In this document: piece by piece, positions 17,747 through 26,888 of the stretch
How positions within the stretch are numbered: position 1 is the stretch's first letter
Layout of the letters: the number at the start of each line of letters is the position of its first letter
NCBI GenBank assembly: GCA_902800045.1
Contig: CADCCZ010000001.1
Location: 1,283,346 to 1,347,345 of the forward strand
DNA from: an uncultured Bacteroidia bacterium
GTDB taxonomy: Bacteria > Bacteroidota > Bacteroidia > Bacteroidales > ML635J-15
Direction: 5' to 3'
Length of the DNA: 64,000 nucleotides
Program-made: the position numbers and the translations under genes
Notes under the pieces: model-generated
What the model was told of the DNA's origin: nothing
Databases searched by the model: none
Seen by the model: the letters and a program-made list of their open reading frames with translations, nothing else

Positions 17747-18901
17747 TTATGATTCAAAATATTGATAAATATAGAACAGCAATACAAAAATTGCGATTAT
17801 TCCAAGTACGAAAAGCGTAATCTTCCACCAGCACCACGGGCGGTCGCCAGCAACCTTACCAGTACGACCGTTTACTATGAAACGGTAAACCTTGGTGTTG
17901 AAACGGTACGCACTAATCCAAATTGGCAACAGGGTGTGCTTGAAAGTGGTATCGGAGAACTGAATGCTCAACGAAGTAATCTTCTGATGGTCACCACCTA
18001 TATCTCGGCGAACCTCGTTTCTGATGCCCTGTTCCATTATGCCCTTTGCGTCCTCGTAACCTTCCTTGAGTCCGGTCTGATAAGTTTCGGTACGGAAGCC
18101 CGAAAGGAATTTTTCCTCGTAAGGCACCAGGTTTTCCAAATCCCAGGGCTCGAGTTCGTCCATCTTCTTGCGATTCAAAGTTTTGGATGCGGGAACAAGC
18201 ACATCGTCGAAGAACAGCCCTATATGACCCGAAACTGGAGTCCAGCGAGTCTTTACAACGGTGCGTGTTTCGGTTTTGCCGTTTACGGTAACGGTAACGG
18301 TGTCGGTGTAGTCGTCGCCACGCATACCGCGATAATCCGATTCGGTCTGTGCATCGTAAGTCCAGTATGGCAAGTACATACCGGCCAATTGCTCGCATTG
18401 CATTGCGTAAACCTTAAGCTTTGGCGGAGCAAACCACAAACCTTTTATCCACTTGCGGTATGCCTGTATAGCCTCTTCGGACTTCACCTTGAAGGGCAGC
18501 ACCGACTTTGGCTTTATCATCTTCTTGGTCGATTCGTTTGCGACTACCAGTTTTGTTCCGCAGAACGGACATTCGTCGGAAACGATGTTTGCATCGAGGG
18601 TAACCACCGCACCGCACGAGCTACAAGCGATGGTTGAAACTTCTTCCAACGAGTTTCCGTCACTAGTTTCTCCACCAGCTTCCAACTTTGCAAGATAATC
18701 TTCGAGGTCGAGTTCTTCGATTACCTCATCGCTTATTTCTATCTCGTTTTCAGCACCGCAATACGGACATTTCATCGAGGTTGTTCCTGGTTCAAATACC
18801 AAAGAAGCACCACAATTCTTGCATTTAAATTCCTTCTTTTCTGAAATTTCAGGTTCCTTGAATTCATCGCCTGCGTACTGCGACTCATCATATTCTGCCA
18901 T
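17747..18901 (-). CDS. Membrane-anchored double zinc-ribbon protein
   Basis: A 384-residue protein with two N-terminal zinc ribbons (CKNCGASL...CPYCGAEN and CSSCGAVV...CPFCGTKL), a long middle domain and a single C-terminal membrane helix (ITLFVLGIIAIFVLLFYIYQ). Bacterial proteins annotated as 'TFIIB-type zinc ribbon-containing' share this layout; their function is unknown. With no signal peptide, the zinc ribbons probably face the cytoplasm and the protein is tail-anchored. A TATCTTTG box at 18942-18949 suggests its own transcript. No partner gene is evident. Confidence 0.8.
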   Translation of the reverse strand: MAEYDESQYAGDEFKEPEISEKKEFKCKNCGASLVFEPGTTSMKCPYCGAENEIEISDEVIEELDLEDYLAKLEAGGETSDGNSLEEVSTIACSSCGAVVTLDANIVSDECPFCGTKLVVANESTKKMIKPKSVLPFKVKSEEAIQAYRKWIKGLWFAPPKLKVYAMQCEQLAGMYLPYWTYDAQTESDYRGMRGDDYTDTVTVTVNGKTETRTVVKTRWTPVSGHIGLFFDDVLVPASKTLNRKKMDELEPWDLENLVPYEEKFLSGFRTETYQTGLKEGYEDAKGIMEQGIRNEVRRDIGGDHQKITSLSIQFSDTTFKHTLLPIWISAYRFNTKVYRFIVNGRTGKVAGDRPWCWWKITLFVLGIIAIFVLLFYIYQYFES

Positions 18902-18941
18902 AACTTTACTTAATTAGCGTTATTCAAATTCAAAACTGAGG

Positions 18942-18949
18942 CAAAGATA
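18942..18949 (-). promoter_or_regulatory. -7 box for the zinc-ribbon gene
   Basis: TATCTTTG on the minus strand, about 40 bases before the start codon at 18901. Confidence 0.55.
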
Positions 18950-18997
18950 AGAAAGATTTACGAAGTACGATTGTCGATTGAAGATTTATTTGAAAGT

Positions 18998-19052
18998 TTT
19001 TGTGGCTAAAGCCGTTTCATGCCTACGGCGTTTCTAAGTTTCTATGTTGGCG
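18998..19052. repeat. Array of GAAAC-linked micro-palindromes (reverse orientation)
   Basis: On the minus strand the words GAAACTTAGAAACGCCGTAGGCAT and GAAACGGCTTTAGCC, as near 12410. It lies just beyond the envC-like stop. Confidence 0.6.
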
Positions 19053-19054
19053 GT

Positions 19055-19082
19055 GTAGCAACGCGCCATAGTGCGTTGCTAC
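19055..19082. repeat. Palindrome overlapping the envC-like stop codon
   Basis: GTAGCAACGC (19055-19064) and GCGTTGCTAC (19073-19082) form a 10-bp inverted repeat with an 8-base loop. It covers the TAG stop of the EnvC-like gene (19079-19081). It could act as a weak terminator or mRNA end, or be a dispersed palindrome inserted at the gene end. Confidence 0.6.
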
Positions 19083-20290
19083 TTCGCCAACCAGTTTGCC
19101 GGATTTAGCGTTGCACTGCCCTTCCAGATTTCGAGATGAAGCACTGTTTTGTTTTCAGCATCATCGGTATAAATCTTTCCGATTGCCTGCTTTGCCTTCA
19201 CCTTGTCGCCTGCCGACACATAAACCTTGTCGAGGTGAGTATATACACTAAGATATTCGCCATGTCTGATAATCACAGCGTTCTGCGTTCCTGGAATAGA
19301 AAATACCTTGCGGACTTCGCCGTCGAACACAGCGCGTGCATCGGAACCCGTTGTTGTTGAAATGTCAATACCCTTGTTGTCGATTTCTACATTTGCAATG
19401 ACAGGATGCGGCTGCTTTCCGAACCTTGAGACAATTACACCGCGCTGTACAGGCCACGGCAACTTGCCGACATTGCTTCCAAAGTTGTCGCTTACAATCT
19501 TTTCTTCGGGCGTAAGCTCGTACTTGCCTGTGTTTGCCTTGCCCTTCGATGCCGACGACTTCTTGACTTCCTCGGCGATCAACTTTTCGATTGCGGCCTG
19601 CAACTGCTGCTTCTGCTTGTTTTTCTCGGCAAGTTGCTTTTTCAAGTCAGCTTCCTTACCTTTTAGCTTTGCAAGAGCGTTTTCCTGCTGTTTTTTGGCG
19701 TTTTCAAGATTCTTGGCCTCGACTTTTTCTTCGTCGAGAAGTTGCTGATGTTCGGCTTTCTGCGCCACAAGCTTTTCTTTCTGCCTTTCGAGGAAGGCTT
19801 TTATCGCGTTTATTGCAATAAGCTGTCGCTTACGATAATCGGCCATCTGCTGCATGTATTTCAGGCGCAGGTACGACTGGTTGAAATCGCGCGACGAAAG
19901 CAGAAACATAATTTCGTTGTTCTTGTTACGATTTTTCCACGCTATCTGGAGCATTCGCGAATAAGCTGCCTTCAGACTTTCCAAATCCTCGGTCATCATG
20001 GCAATAATCGACTCAGTTTCCTTTATTTTTTTCGACACAAACGAAATTTCCATGTTTATGTCGGAAATAAGTTCCTGACGCGACGATATCTGGCTGCCGA
20101 GCAAGGCAAGGTTGTTCTCCGACTCCTTCTGGTTCTTGCGAGTTTCCTCAAGAAGCTTATTTGTATAGTTAATCTCGTTAATGGTTTTCTTCTTTTTCTT
20201 CTCAAGTTCGGCTTTGGTCTGGGCAAATGCGCCGACCATAGGCAGCAACAAGGCAAAAACGAGTACTAATATTCTACCGATTCTTTTCAT
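19079..20290 (-). CDS. EnvC-like murein hydrolase activator (M23 domain)
   Basis: A signal peptide (ends VGAFAQ) precedes a long coiled coil rich in Lys, Glu and Gln (about residues 22-245), then a C-terminal LytM/M23 domain (about 285-403). In M23 enzymes zinc is held by HxxxD and HxH. Here the region around GIDISTTTG and VLHLEIW lacks a full set, as in EnvC, which activates amidases rather than cutting murein itself. It probably acts in the periplasm at division. It is the last gene of an operon starting at 23890 and overlaps the DUF4292 gene by 17 bases. Confidence 0.88.
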   Translation of the reverse strand: MKRIGRILVLVFALLLPMVGAFAQTKAELEKKKKKTINEINYTNKLLEETRKNQKESENNLALLGSQISSRQELISDINMEISFVSKKIKETESIIAMMTEDLESLKAAYSRMLQIAWKNRNKNNEIMFLLSSRDFNQSYLRLKYMQQMADYRKRQLIAINAIKAFLERQKEKLVAQKAEHQQLLDEEKVEAKNLENAKKQQENALAKLKGKEADLKKQLAEKNKQKQQLQAAIEKLIAEEVKKSSASKGKANTGKYELTPEEKIVSDNFGSNVGKLPWPVQRGVIVSRFGKQPHPVIANVEIDNKGIDISTTTGSDARAVFDGEVRKVFSIPGTQNAVIIRHGEYLSVYTHLDKVYVSAGDKVKAKQAIGKIYTDDAENKTVLHLEIWKGSATLNPANWLAK

Positions 20291-21143
20291 TCAACTTGAT
20301 TTTTGTGTATTTTGCAGGAACCTTAAATGGAAAAGTCAACTCATCGTTAACTTCGAAATCGCTTATCGAAAATTTCATAACTCCATTGAAATCACCTGCT
20401 TCTACATATATATTCATAGTTTGTGGGAACAACTGCTCGCCCATACGCGTAAACTTGCCATATTCGACAAAAGCATTACGTCCGCTCTCAAGGTCTTCGA
20501 GATACACATTCTTAACCTTGAATGTACCAGGAACTACCTTAACCGTCTGAACCACAGAACCATGACGTTCGGCGTAACCACTATTGCCGCGCTCTGCAAT
20601 CTTATTCAGCTTCTTTTGAGAAATTGTTGATATACAGTAATATACAGTATCAATACATGATTTATAATCATAATCGTCGTACTTTTTTGCCGTATCGCCA
20701 TCGAAGGGATAACGGAAAAACTCGTTGAGCAAAATAGACTGTAAGTCGTTGTACGACATGTCGAGCTTTGCAAAACTTTCGAGAGCCGAAATACCTTCGA
20801 CATAATATTCGTTCTTGAGGCGGTTCATTATCTTTACCGAATCGGACGATATAAGCACGCGAAATCCTTCGATATTGAACGAGCGCAGGCTTACCCACAT
20901 AAGGCTGTCGCGCTGTACGCGCAATATGCCGCTGAACGAATCGGGAGTGCCACCGTTTGCCGAATATTCGCACGAAAACTTGTACGATGCCTTTGCATAC
21001 GTCGGTGTATTGGCCATTACATTCTCTACAATCTTCGATGTACGCATGCTGTCCTTGGCTTCGTAAGTGCCAACATTGACACTTCGACATGCCCACAGGC
21101 AGACCGACAGCACCAACACCAATATCAAATTTCTCTTTACCAA
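20274..21143 (-). CDS. DUF4292 lipoprotein, TTG start
   Basis: The 289-residue product has a lipoprotein signal (LVLVLSVCLWAC) and then a beta-rich domain typical of DUF4292, a Bacteroidota family with a LolA/LolB-like fold; a role in envelope lipoprotein or lipid handling is likely but unproven. The only workable start is TTG at 21143, one base after the stop of the TPR gene, so it is probably translated by re-initiation. Its end overlaps the EnvC-like gene. The order nucleotidyltransferase, TPR, DUF4292, EnvC recurs in Bacteroidota (recall), which supports a joint envelope function. Confidence 0.85.
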   Translation of the reverse strand: MVKRNLILVLVLSVCLWACRSVNVGTYEAKDSMRTSKIVENVMANTPTYAKASYKFSCEYSANGGTPDSFSGILRVQRDSLMWVSLRSFNIEGFRVLISSDSVKIMNRLKNEYYVEGISALESFAKLDMSYNDLQSILLNEFFRYPFDGDTAKKYDDYDYKSCIDTVYYCISTISQKKLNKIAERGNSGYAERHGSVVQTVKVVPGTFKVKNVYLEDLESGRNAFVEYGKFTRMGEQLFPQTMNIYVEAGDFNGVMKFSISDFEVNDELTFPFKVPAKYTKIKLNEKNR

Positions 21144-21144
21144 T

Positions 21145-22881
21145 TTATTTCAACGATTTCTTTCTAACCTTTACTTCTATTTCAATATTTTCGGGGTCAA
21201 GTTCCAAAGCCTTCTCCCAGTCCGCCAAAGCCTCATCCTTCTTGCCAAGACTAAACTTTATGTCGCCACGATGGTCGTAGTAAACAGCATTGGAAGCATC
21301 CTTTGCTATGGCATCATCCATAAACTTCAGGGCCTCGTCCAACTTGCCGTTCTTGTAAAGCACCCACGCGTGAGTGTCGAGGTAAGTCGGTGACGAATTA
21401 AGTTCAACAAGGTGAGTACTCATTTCCAATGCCTTGTCGAGTTTTTCGCCACGCACGGCAAGGTTATAGCTGTAATTGTTCAGCACCGACTCGAAATCGG
21501 CATCCTTGAACAGAATGTATTCATAGACTGAATCGGCCTTGTGGAAGTTCTTGAGAGCATTGTAGGCATCGCCCTGCATACTCAGCAAGTCAATCATAAC
21601 CTGCTGGTTGTCAAGCGAAAGCATCGAAGCATAATCAACAGCCTCGACAACTTCGCGAAACTCCTTTTTCAGATATGCAGCCACCACATAATACTGGTAA
21701 ACCGTAAGCATATTAGGGAAAAGTTCGGAGGCTTCCTTGCTGTGCAAATACAAGTTGTCGTAGTCCTGCAAATGATAGTCTATGTTCATAAGATGCTCCC
21801 AAATTTCGTAAGACGACTTATCCTCGGAGACAATGTCGATAAGGTTCTGCTGCACCGACTTGTAGTCGTTGTTCATCATTGCAATGTCGGCTTTGAGCGC
21901 ACTGAGTGCAACATCGCTCGGGTATTGCTTCTCGACAATCGATACCAGTCTCTTTATCTGTACCTTTATATAATCGTCGTTTCTTGCAATAGGAAGCAAC
22001 TGATTGAGAATCTGCATTTTCAGTTCGTATGTAAGACTTTCGTCCTCGCAGTTGAAAGCCTTCTCCAACATTGCAAAATAATTGTAGTACTGAGCATCGG
22101 TTGCCCTATGAAATTCTGCAAGCGACAGATACACAAGGCCTTCGTCGATATTCATCTTTTCGAGTTCGGCAAATTCTGTTCTTGCCAAATCTATTTTCTT
22201 GTTCTGGAAATACGCCTCGGCAAGCATAGCCTTGTAGCGAAGGTTGGTCGGATAGGCATCGCGCAGACGCTTCATCTCCTCGAACGACTTGTTCATGTTG
22301 CCCATCTGCTCGTACATCATTTCCTTCTGGACAGAGACAATATCGGTAATTCCAAACTTCTTTTCTGCTTCATCGAGAACTTTTATGGCATCCTTGGGCT
22401 TGTTCAATTTCTGGTAAACCTTCGCCAGTTCGTAGTAGTTTTCGATGTCGTTCGGATTCGATGCTATGAGTTTGCGGTAAAGAGGAATGGTCTTTTCGGG
22501 CTGATTGCTGTACTCGTAGGTGTAAATCAGCATGTCGATGTAGGCAATGTTATTGGTCTTGTCGTACTGCACGGCTTTCTCGGCGTAGGTTTGCGCTGCC
22601 TGATAGTCGCCGGTAGCGAAAAGGATTGTTGCAATCTCGTAGTAAGCCGACGGCTGTGTGTTGTCGATTGCCAATGCACGAGTGTAATTTTTGATGGCAT
22701 TGTCGTAGTCGCCAAGGTTCTTGTTCTTGTTGCCTTCGAGGAAATAAAAGCTGAAATTGAAGTCAAAACCCTTTTCCGAGGCAGGCTTCTTGTCCGATTT
22801 CTGTGCTTTTTTCTGCGAATAGCCAGCCGAAAGCGACAATATCAGCGCCATTAAAAGCAATATCTTGCGGAAAGTCATCAT
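21145..22881 (-). CDS. Secreted tetratricopeptide-repeat protein
   Basis: A 578-residue protein with a signal peptide (LLLMALILSLSAGYSQ) and many tetratricopeptide repeats, clearest at residues ~45-150 (YDNAIKNYTRALAIDNTQPS) and at the C-terminus (AVYYDHRGDIKFSLGKKDEA). TPR arrays are protein-binding scaffolds, so it probably organises an envelope complex with its operon partners. The start codon is one base after the stop of the nucleotidyltransferase gene (TAG A ATG), and the DUF4292 start follows one base after its own stop, so the chain is translationally coupled. Confidence 0.88.
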   Translation of the reverse strand: MMTFRKILLLMALILSLSAGYSQKKAQKSDKKPASEKGFDFNFSFYFLEGNKNKNLGDYDNAIKNYTRALAIDNTQPSAYYEIATILFATGDYQAAQTYAEKAVQYDKTNNIAYIDMLIYTYEYSNQPEKTIPLYRKLIASNPNDIENYYELAKVYQKLNKPKDAIKVLDEAEKKFGITDIVSVQKEMMYEQMGNMNKSFEEMKRLRDAYPTNLRYKAMLAEAYFQNKKIDLARTEFAELEKMNIDEGLVYLSLAEFHRATDAQYYNYFAMLEKAFNCEDESLTYELKMQILNQLLPIARNDDYIKVQIKRLVSIVEKQYPSDVALSALKADIAMMNNDYKSVQQNLIDIVSEDKSSYEIWEHLMNIDYHLQDYDNLYLHSKEASELFPNMLTVYQYYVVAAYLKKEFREVVEAVDYASMLSLDNQQVMIDLLSMQGDAYNALKNFHKADSVYEYILFKDADFESVLNNYSYNLAVRGEKLDKALEMSTHLVELNSSPTYLDTHAWVLYKNGKLDEALKFMDDAIAKDASNAVYYDHRGDIKFSLGKKDEALADWEKALELDPENIEIEVKVRKKSLK

Positions 22882-22882
22882 T

Positions 22883-23890
22883 CTACTTGAGTTCTAATGT
22901 GTTGTAGTCGCCAATGCTAAGGTCGTACTGCTTGCCCGAAAGTTTTGTATGGCTGCCAATCATCGAGTCGTGGATGTTCATATTTTCGATTGTTGTGGCT
23001 TCCTGAATAACCGAATTGCAGATTACGCTTCCGCAAATGCTTGTGCCTTTTCCGACCGAAACATACGGACCTACAACAGAATTCTTGATTTTCACATCGT
23101 CCTCGATATGGCAAGGCGGAATGATGGTCGAGTTTTCCACTTCTGCCGACTTTGCCAGCAGTTCCGACTTCTTGTCGCGGGCAAGTACGCGCTGGTGGGT
23201 TGCCACGGTGATGTTCTTGTTTCCGCAGTCGAGCCATTCCTCAACCTGTGCAGGCACGAACTTCAAGCCTTTGGCACGCATATTTTCCAATGCTGTAGTA
23301 AGCTGGAACTCACCGCTCTTGCGGATATTGTTATCGATAAGGTACTGCAGTTCGCCGCGTAGGGTTTCGCCCGACTTGAAATAATAAATGCCGATGATGG
23401 CGAGGTCGGAAACGAAAGTCTTAGGCTTTTCCTCGAAGCCAGAAATTATTCCGTTTGCATCGGTTGTTACTACGCCGTAAGCCTCGGGATGTTCAACTTT
23501 TTGCACCCAGATGATGCTGTCGGCATCGGCGGAAATCTTGAAGTCGGCGAAGAAGAGAGTATCGGCAAAAGCCACCACAACCTTGTCGTTGAGCGACGGA
23601 GCGGCGCACCATATTGCGTGGGCAGTTCCGAGGGCTTCCTTCTGGTAGTAAATCTTCGGTTCGGCACCGACACCGCGTGCGATATTGCAAAGTTCTTTCT
23701 CTACCTTTTCGCCGAAATTACCGATTACGAAAGCAATTTCGTCAATTGGTTCCTCGCAAATCTGAGCGATTCCTTCAACCAGACGTTGTACTATAGTCTT
23801 GCCTGCCAGCACGATAAGCGGCTTCGGAACGGTGAGGGTGTGCGGACGCATGCGCGTACCCATACCTGCCATTGGTATTATAATTTTCAT
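22883..23890 (-). CDS. Sugar-1-phosphate nucleotidyltransferase with left-handed beta-helix tail
   Basis: The N-terminal ~240 residues form a nucleotidyltransferase domain with signature GMGTRMRPHT and the acidic metal site FADTLFF. The C-terminal ~90 residues show hexapeptide-type repeats (IIPPCHIEDDVKIKNSVVGP). This matches bacterial glucose-1-phosphate thymidylyltransferase-like and GlmU-like proteins that make NDP-sugars; the exact sugar is not evident. It is the first gene of the envelope operon, behind a TACCTTTG box at 23917-23924, which suggests that activated-sugar supply is coupled to cell-wall remodelling. Confidence 0.88.
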   Translation of the reverse strand: MKIIIPMAGMGTRMRPHTLTVPKPLIVLAGKTIVQRLVEGIAQICEEPIDEIAFVIGNFGEKVEKELCNIARGVGAEPKIYYQKEALGTAHAIWCAAPSLNDKVVVAFADTLFFADFKISADADSIIWVQKVEHPEAYGVVTTDANGIISGFEEKPKTFVSDLAIIGIYYFKSGETLRGELQYLIDNNIRKSGEFQLTTALENMRAKGLKFVPAQVEEWLDCGNKNITVATHQRVLARDKKSELLAKSAEVENSTIIPPCHIEDDVKIKNSVVGPYVSVGKGTSICGSVICNSVIQEATTIENMNIHDSMIGSHTKLSGKQYDLSIGDYNTLELK

Positions 23891-23916
23891 AGTATTCCTA
23901 TTTTACAAATAATTGG

Positions 23917-23924
23917 CAAAGGTA
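23917..23924 (-). promoter_or_regulatory. -7 box for the four-gene envelope operon
   Basis: TACCTTTG on the minus strand, 27 bases before the ATG at 23890. It would drive all four genes down to 19079. Confidence 0.6.
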
Positions 23925-24166
23925 ACACTTATATATTATAAGTGTGTTAAGGAGTTCTTATTTTTTACCAACAATGAAGTGTTGTCAAAAAAAATGCGAA
24001 CGAACGAATCGGCATAAAAGCCGACAGCCAGCCTATCTATTTTTGCAGAAAAATCGTTTTAGCCAGCGAGATTTTAATAATGTGGGGTTGTCAATCTGTA
24101 TAATCGTGCCACGATACGATTCTACAATCAACACCACATCAAATTATTTTTTTTTGGTAATTTTAT
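23925..24166. other. Intergenic region without a recognisable gene
   Basis: Lies between divergent promoters. A 76-codon frame runs through it but shows no protein-like character. A small dyad around AATCGTGCCACGATACGATT (near 24102) could bind a regulator. Nothing else seen. Confidence 0.4.
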
Positions 24167-24197
24167 TTTGGTAATTAAATTTCAATAATTATCTTTG
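24167..24197 (+). promoter_or_regulatory. Consensus promoter of the ATPase gene
   Basis: TTTG (24167-24170), 19 bases, then TATCTTTG (24190-24197). The short leader of about 12 bases supports the start at 24216 rather than an earlier ATG at 24195, which falls inside the -7 box. Confidence 0.8.
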
Positions 24198-24215
24198 CAC
24201 AAAAATTACAAGGCT

Positions 24216-25352
24216 ATGAATAAGAATATCAATCCGTTTGTTGTAACTGGCAAAATTCCGCCTCAATACTTTTGTGACCGAGTAGAAGAATCTAAGCAAT
24301 TGGAAAAGGCGTTATGCAACCAGATGAATGTCGTGCTAACATCATCACGACGAATGGGAAAGACATCGTTAGTCGATTTTGTTTTCGACAGTCCAACAAT
24401 AAAAGACAACTACATAACCATTTCCATAGATATTCTTCACACAACGACTTTCCGCGAATTTATACTCACTTTCGGAACAGCCGTATTCGACTGTGTAGCA
24501 GCAAGAAGCGAAAAATGGCGCAAACAATTCGTAACATTTCTTAAGTCGCTAAGCGCAAGTTTCGGCTACGACGCTGCTAGCAATTTACCAACATTCGACA
24601 TTAAGATTGGCGATGTGCAGCAACCCGAATACACGCTACAGGAAATCTTCAAGTATCTTGAATCGATTGACAAGCGCTGTCTTATTGTAATTGATGAGTT
24701 TCAGCAGATTACATACTATCCAGAAAAAAATGTCGAGGCTCTTATGCGCACGCACATACAAAAAATGTCGAATTCCAATTTTGTATTTTCGGGTAGCCAG
24801 CGCAGACTGATGGAAGAGATGTTCTTTTCATCGAAACGACCTTTTTACCAAAGTGCGAAATCCATAAGGCTAGAGCCGATAGATAAAGACATATACATGG
24901 ACTTTGCCATCAAAAATTTTAAAGAGTCTGGAAAGAAAATCGACAAGGAAGCATTCTCACACATATACGACACATTCCAAGGTGTTACATTGTACATACA
25001 GCGAATACTGAAAGATGCTTATGCCGAAACACAAAAAGGTGAAACTTGCGATGTCGAAACTGCCAAACGACTGATAGAGGAATATATAGATGAGAATGAT
25101 TCCCGACTTCGCGAGCAACTGGCATTCATAACCGAAACGCAAAAGGAACTTCTGTACGCCGTTCACGAAGCACGTCAGGCAAGCGGCATAACATCGATGG
25201 AATTCACAAAAAAATACAGGTTGCGTTCGCCCAGTTCGTCACAATCTGCCGCACTCAAACTCTTGGAATACGACATGATTACTCGAAAGGAAAAGTTTTA
25301 TTCAATTTCCGACCCGCTTTTGAGCCTTTGGCTCGACAGAAGAAAGGTATGA
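24216..25352 (+). CDS. AAA/STAND-type ATPase with C-terminal winged helix
   Basis: The 378-residue protein has a P-loop (SSRRMGKTS, residues 43-51), a Walker B strand (CLIVIDEFQQI) and a sensor-like motif (FVFSGSQRR). A C-terminal winged-helix-like region follows (SGITSMEFTKKYRLRSPSS). This is the layout of the archaeal-type ATPase_2 family (PF01637), common in Bacteroidales and of unknown function, possibly DNA- or toxin-related. It is monocistronic behind a strong consensus promoter. The start at 24216 is fixed by the promoter position. Confidence 0.85.
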   Translation: MNKNINPFVVTGKIPPQYFCDRVEESKQLEKALCNQMNVVLTSSRRMGKTSLVDFVFDSPTIKDNYITISIDILHTTTFREFILTFGTAVFDCVAARSEKWRKQFVTFLKSLSASFGYDAASNLPTFDIKIGDVQQPEYTLQEIFKYLESIDKRCLIVIDEFQQITYYPEKNVEALMRTHIQKMSNSNFVFSGSQRRLMEEMFFSSKRPFYQSAKSIRLEPIDKDIYMDFAIKNFKESGKKIDKEAFSHIYDTFQGVTLYIQRILKDAYAETQKGETCDVETAKRLIEEYIDENDSRLREQLAFITETQKELLYAVHEARQASGITSMEFTKKYRLRSPSSSQSAALKLLEYDMITRKEKFYSISDPLLSLWLDRRKV

Positions 25353-25447
25353 TGCGAAGTGGTTTGAGGTGGTTTAATGTGGTTTGAGGTTGGTTGAAAT
25401 TGTTTGAGGTTGGCTTTTAGCCTTTTAGCCCTTGGGGGTTGATGCTG

Positions 25448-25570
25448 TTTGAACCATTCAAACGGGCGTAGCCCATCAAACTATCAAACGCCGAAGGCAC
25501 AGAACGGCGAAGCCCTCAACGAAGTTAAACGGCGCCAGCCATTGAAACGGCGTCAGCCCACAGAAACTCC
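25448..25570. repeat. Array of GAAAC-linked micro-palindromes
   Basis: Words such as CATTCAAACGGGCGTAGCCC, AAACGGCGCCAGCC and GAAACGGCGTCAGCC. It fills most of the 330-base gap between the ATPase gene and rplY and stops just before the rplY promoter. Confidence 0.75.
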
Positions 25571-25579
25571 ACAAAACCT

Positions 25580-25610
25580 TTTGTCATTCCAAAAAATTAT
25601 TGTAATTTTG
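25580..25610 (+). promoter_or_regulatory. Consensus promoter of rplY-pth-psd
   Basis: TTTG (25580-25583), 19 bases, TAATTTTG (25603-25610). It gives a leader of about 70 bases. Confidence 0.8.
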
Positions 25611-25639
25611 CGCCCGATTTTGTTTAACTGTGCGATGGG

Positions 25640-25655
25640 GTCACGAGTGCGTGAC
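25640..25655 (+). promoter_or_regulatory. Hairpin in the rplY leader
   Basis: GTCACG and CGTGAC pair around AGTG, 30 bases before the ATG. It may be a ribosomal-protein leader structure bound by L25, which would copy its 5S rRNA target; this is an inference from position only. Confidence 0.4.
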
Positions 25656-25685
25656 TGAGTAGTACATAAATAATTTATAAAAGTA

Positions 25686-26294
25686 ATGAAACATTTTGAA
25701 GTAAAGGGTACAGTTCGTACCGAATTCGGCAAGAAGGCCGCAAAGCAAATCAAGAGAAGCAACAACATTCCATGTGTAGTTTATGGTATCGACCAGACAA
25801 CTCACTTCACAGTTGCAAGTGCTGATGTCCGCAACCTTATCTTCACTCCTGACGTAATGTTCGCAGACCTCAACATCGACGGTAAGGTAAGACCGACCTT
25901 GCTGAAGGAAATCCAGTTCGACCCGATTTCAGACCAGGTTATCCACATCGACTTCTACGAAGTTGACCCGTCAAAGCCTGTAAAGGTTCGCATCCCTCTG
26001 AAGCTCGTTGGTAACTCTGCAGGCGTAAAGGCCGGTGGTAAGTTGAAACACAGCCTCAAGAAGATCGCTATCAAGGGTATGATGGAAGATATTCCTAACG
26101 TTTACGAAGTAAACATCGAAGACTTGAAACTCGGCGAAACTATCAGAATTAAGGACTTGAAGTCGGATAAGCTCGAATTCACCGAAAACGGCAGCACACT
26201 CATAGCATCTGTTATGATTGCTCGCGGTGCATCTAGCGACGAAGGTTCTGAAGAAGGTGGCGAAGCTGCTGCTGAAACTCCAGCTGCTGAATAA
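25686..26294 (+). CDS. rplY: 50S ribosomal protein L25 (CTC type)
   Basis: L25 binds 5S rRNA in the central protuberance. The 202-residue product is the long CTC form. An N-terminal L25 beta-barrel (KGTVRTEFGKKAAKQIK) and the TL5 C-terminal domain are present, and the protein ends in an Ala/Glu-rich tail (residues ~180-202). It heads a transcript with pth (27-base gap) and psd, a frequent bacterial pairing of L25 with peptidyl-tRNA hydrolase. Transcription starts from a consensus promoter and passes through a leader hairpin. Confidence 0.96.
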   Translation: MKHFEVKGTVRTEFGKKAAKQIKRSNNIPCVVYGIDQTTHFTVASADVRNLIFTPDVMFADLNIDGKVRPTLLKEIQFDPISDQVIHIDFYEVDPSKPVKVRIPLKLVGNSAGVKAGGKLKHSLKKIAIKGMMEDIPNVYEVNIEDLKLGETIRIKDLKSDKLEFTENGSTLIASVMIARGASSDEGSEEGGEAAAETPAAE

Positions 26295-26321
26295 TAAGCC
26301 ACAAATTTCAATATCTGAATT

Positions 26322-26885
26322 GTGAAGTATCTCATCGTCGGGTTAGGAAATCCCGGAGCAGAATACAAGAATACAAGGCACAATATTGGATATACGGTGC
26401 TCGACGCTTTCGCAGAAGGCGCGGGCATCGCTTTTTTTGATAAGCGCTACGCTTATCGCGCAGAAACGAGCATAAAAGGACGCACTCTTATCCTCATAAA
26501 GCCCACAACCTACATGAACCTAAGCGGAAACGCCGTAAGGTACTACATGAACCAGGAGAAAATTCCCGTAGAAAATGTTTTTGTAATTGTCGATGACCTT
26601 GCACTGCCGTTCGGTACCATCCGAATAAAACCCAAGGGAAGCAGTGGCGGTCACAACGGATTGCAGAACATACAGGACACAATCGGCACAAGCGAGTATG
26701 CACGACTAAGATTCGGCATCGGAAACGAATTCTCACGCGGCGGACAAATCGACTTCGTGCTTGGTGAGTGGACAAAGGAGGAAAGCGAAAAACTGAAAGA
26801 GCGCGTCGAAGTAGCAATAAATGCCATAAAGGACTTCCCCCTTATCGGCATCGAACGCACTATGAACACATACAACAACAAGTAA
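26322..26885 (+). CDS. pth: Peptidyl-tRNA hydrolase, GTG start
   Basis: Pth frees tRNA from peptidyl-tRNAs that drop off ribosomes. The 187-residue protein shows the family signatures [17 protein letters not shown] (with the catalytic His), [13 protein letters not shown] and the [11 protein letters not shown] loop. Translation starts at a GTG, since no ATG aligns with the conserved N-terminus [12 protein letters not shown]. It sits directly after rplY and ends 3 bases before psd, so the three genes are probably cotranscribed. Confidence 0.97.
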   Translation: MKYLIVGLGNPGAEYKNTRHNIGYTVLDAFAEGAGIAFFDKRYAYRAETSIKGRTLILIKPTTYMNLSGNAVRYYMNQEKIPVENVFVIVDDLALPFGTIRIKPKGSSGGHNGLQNIQDTIGTSEYARLRFGIGNEFSRGGQIDFVLGEWTKEESEKLKERVEVAINAIKDFPLIGIERTMNTYNNK

Positions 26886-26888
26886 TTT

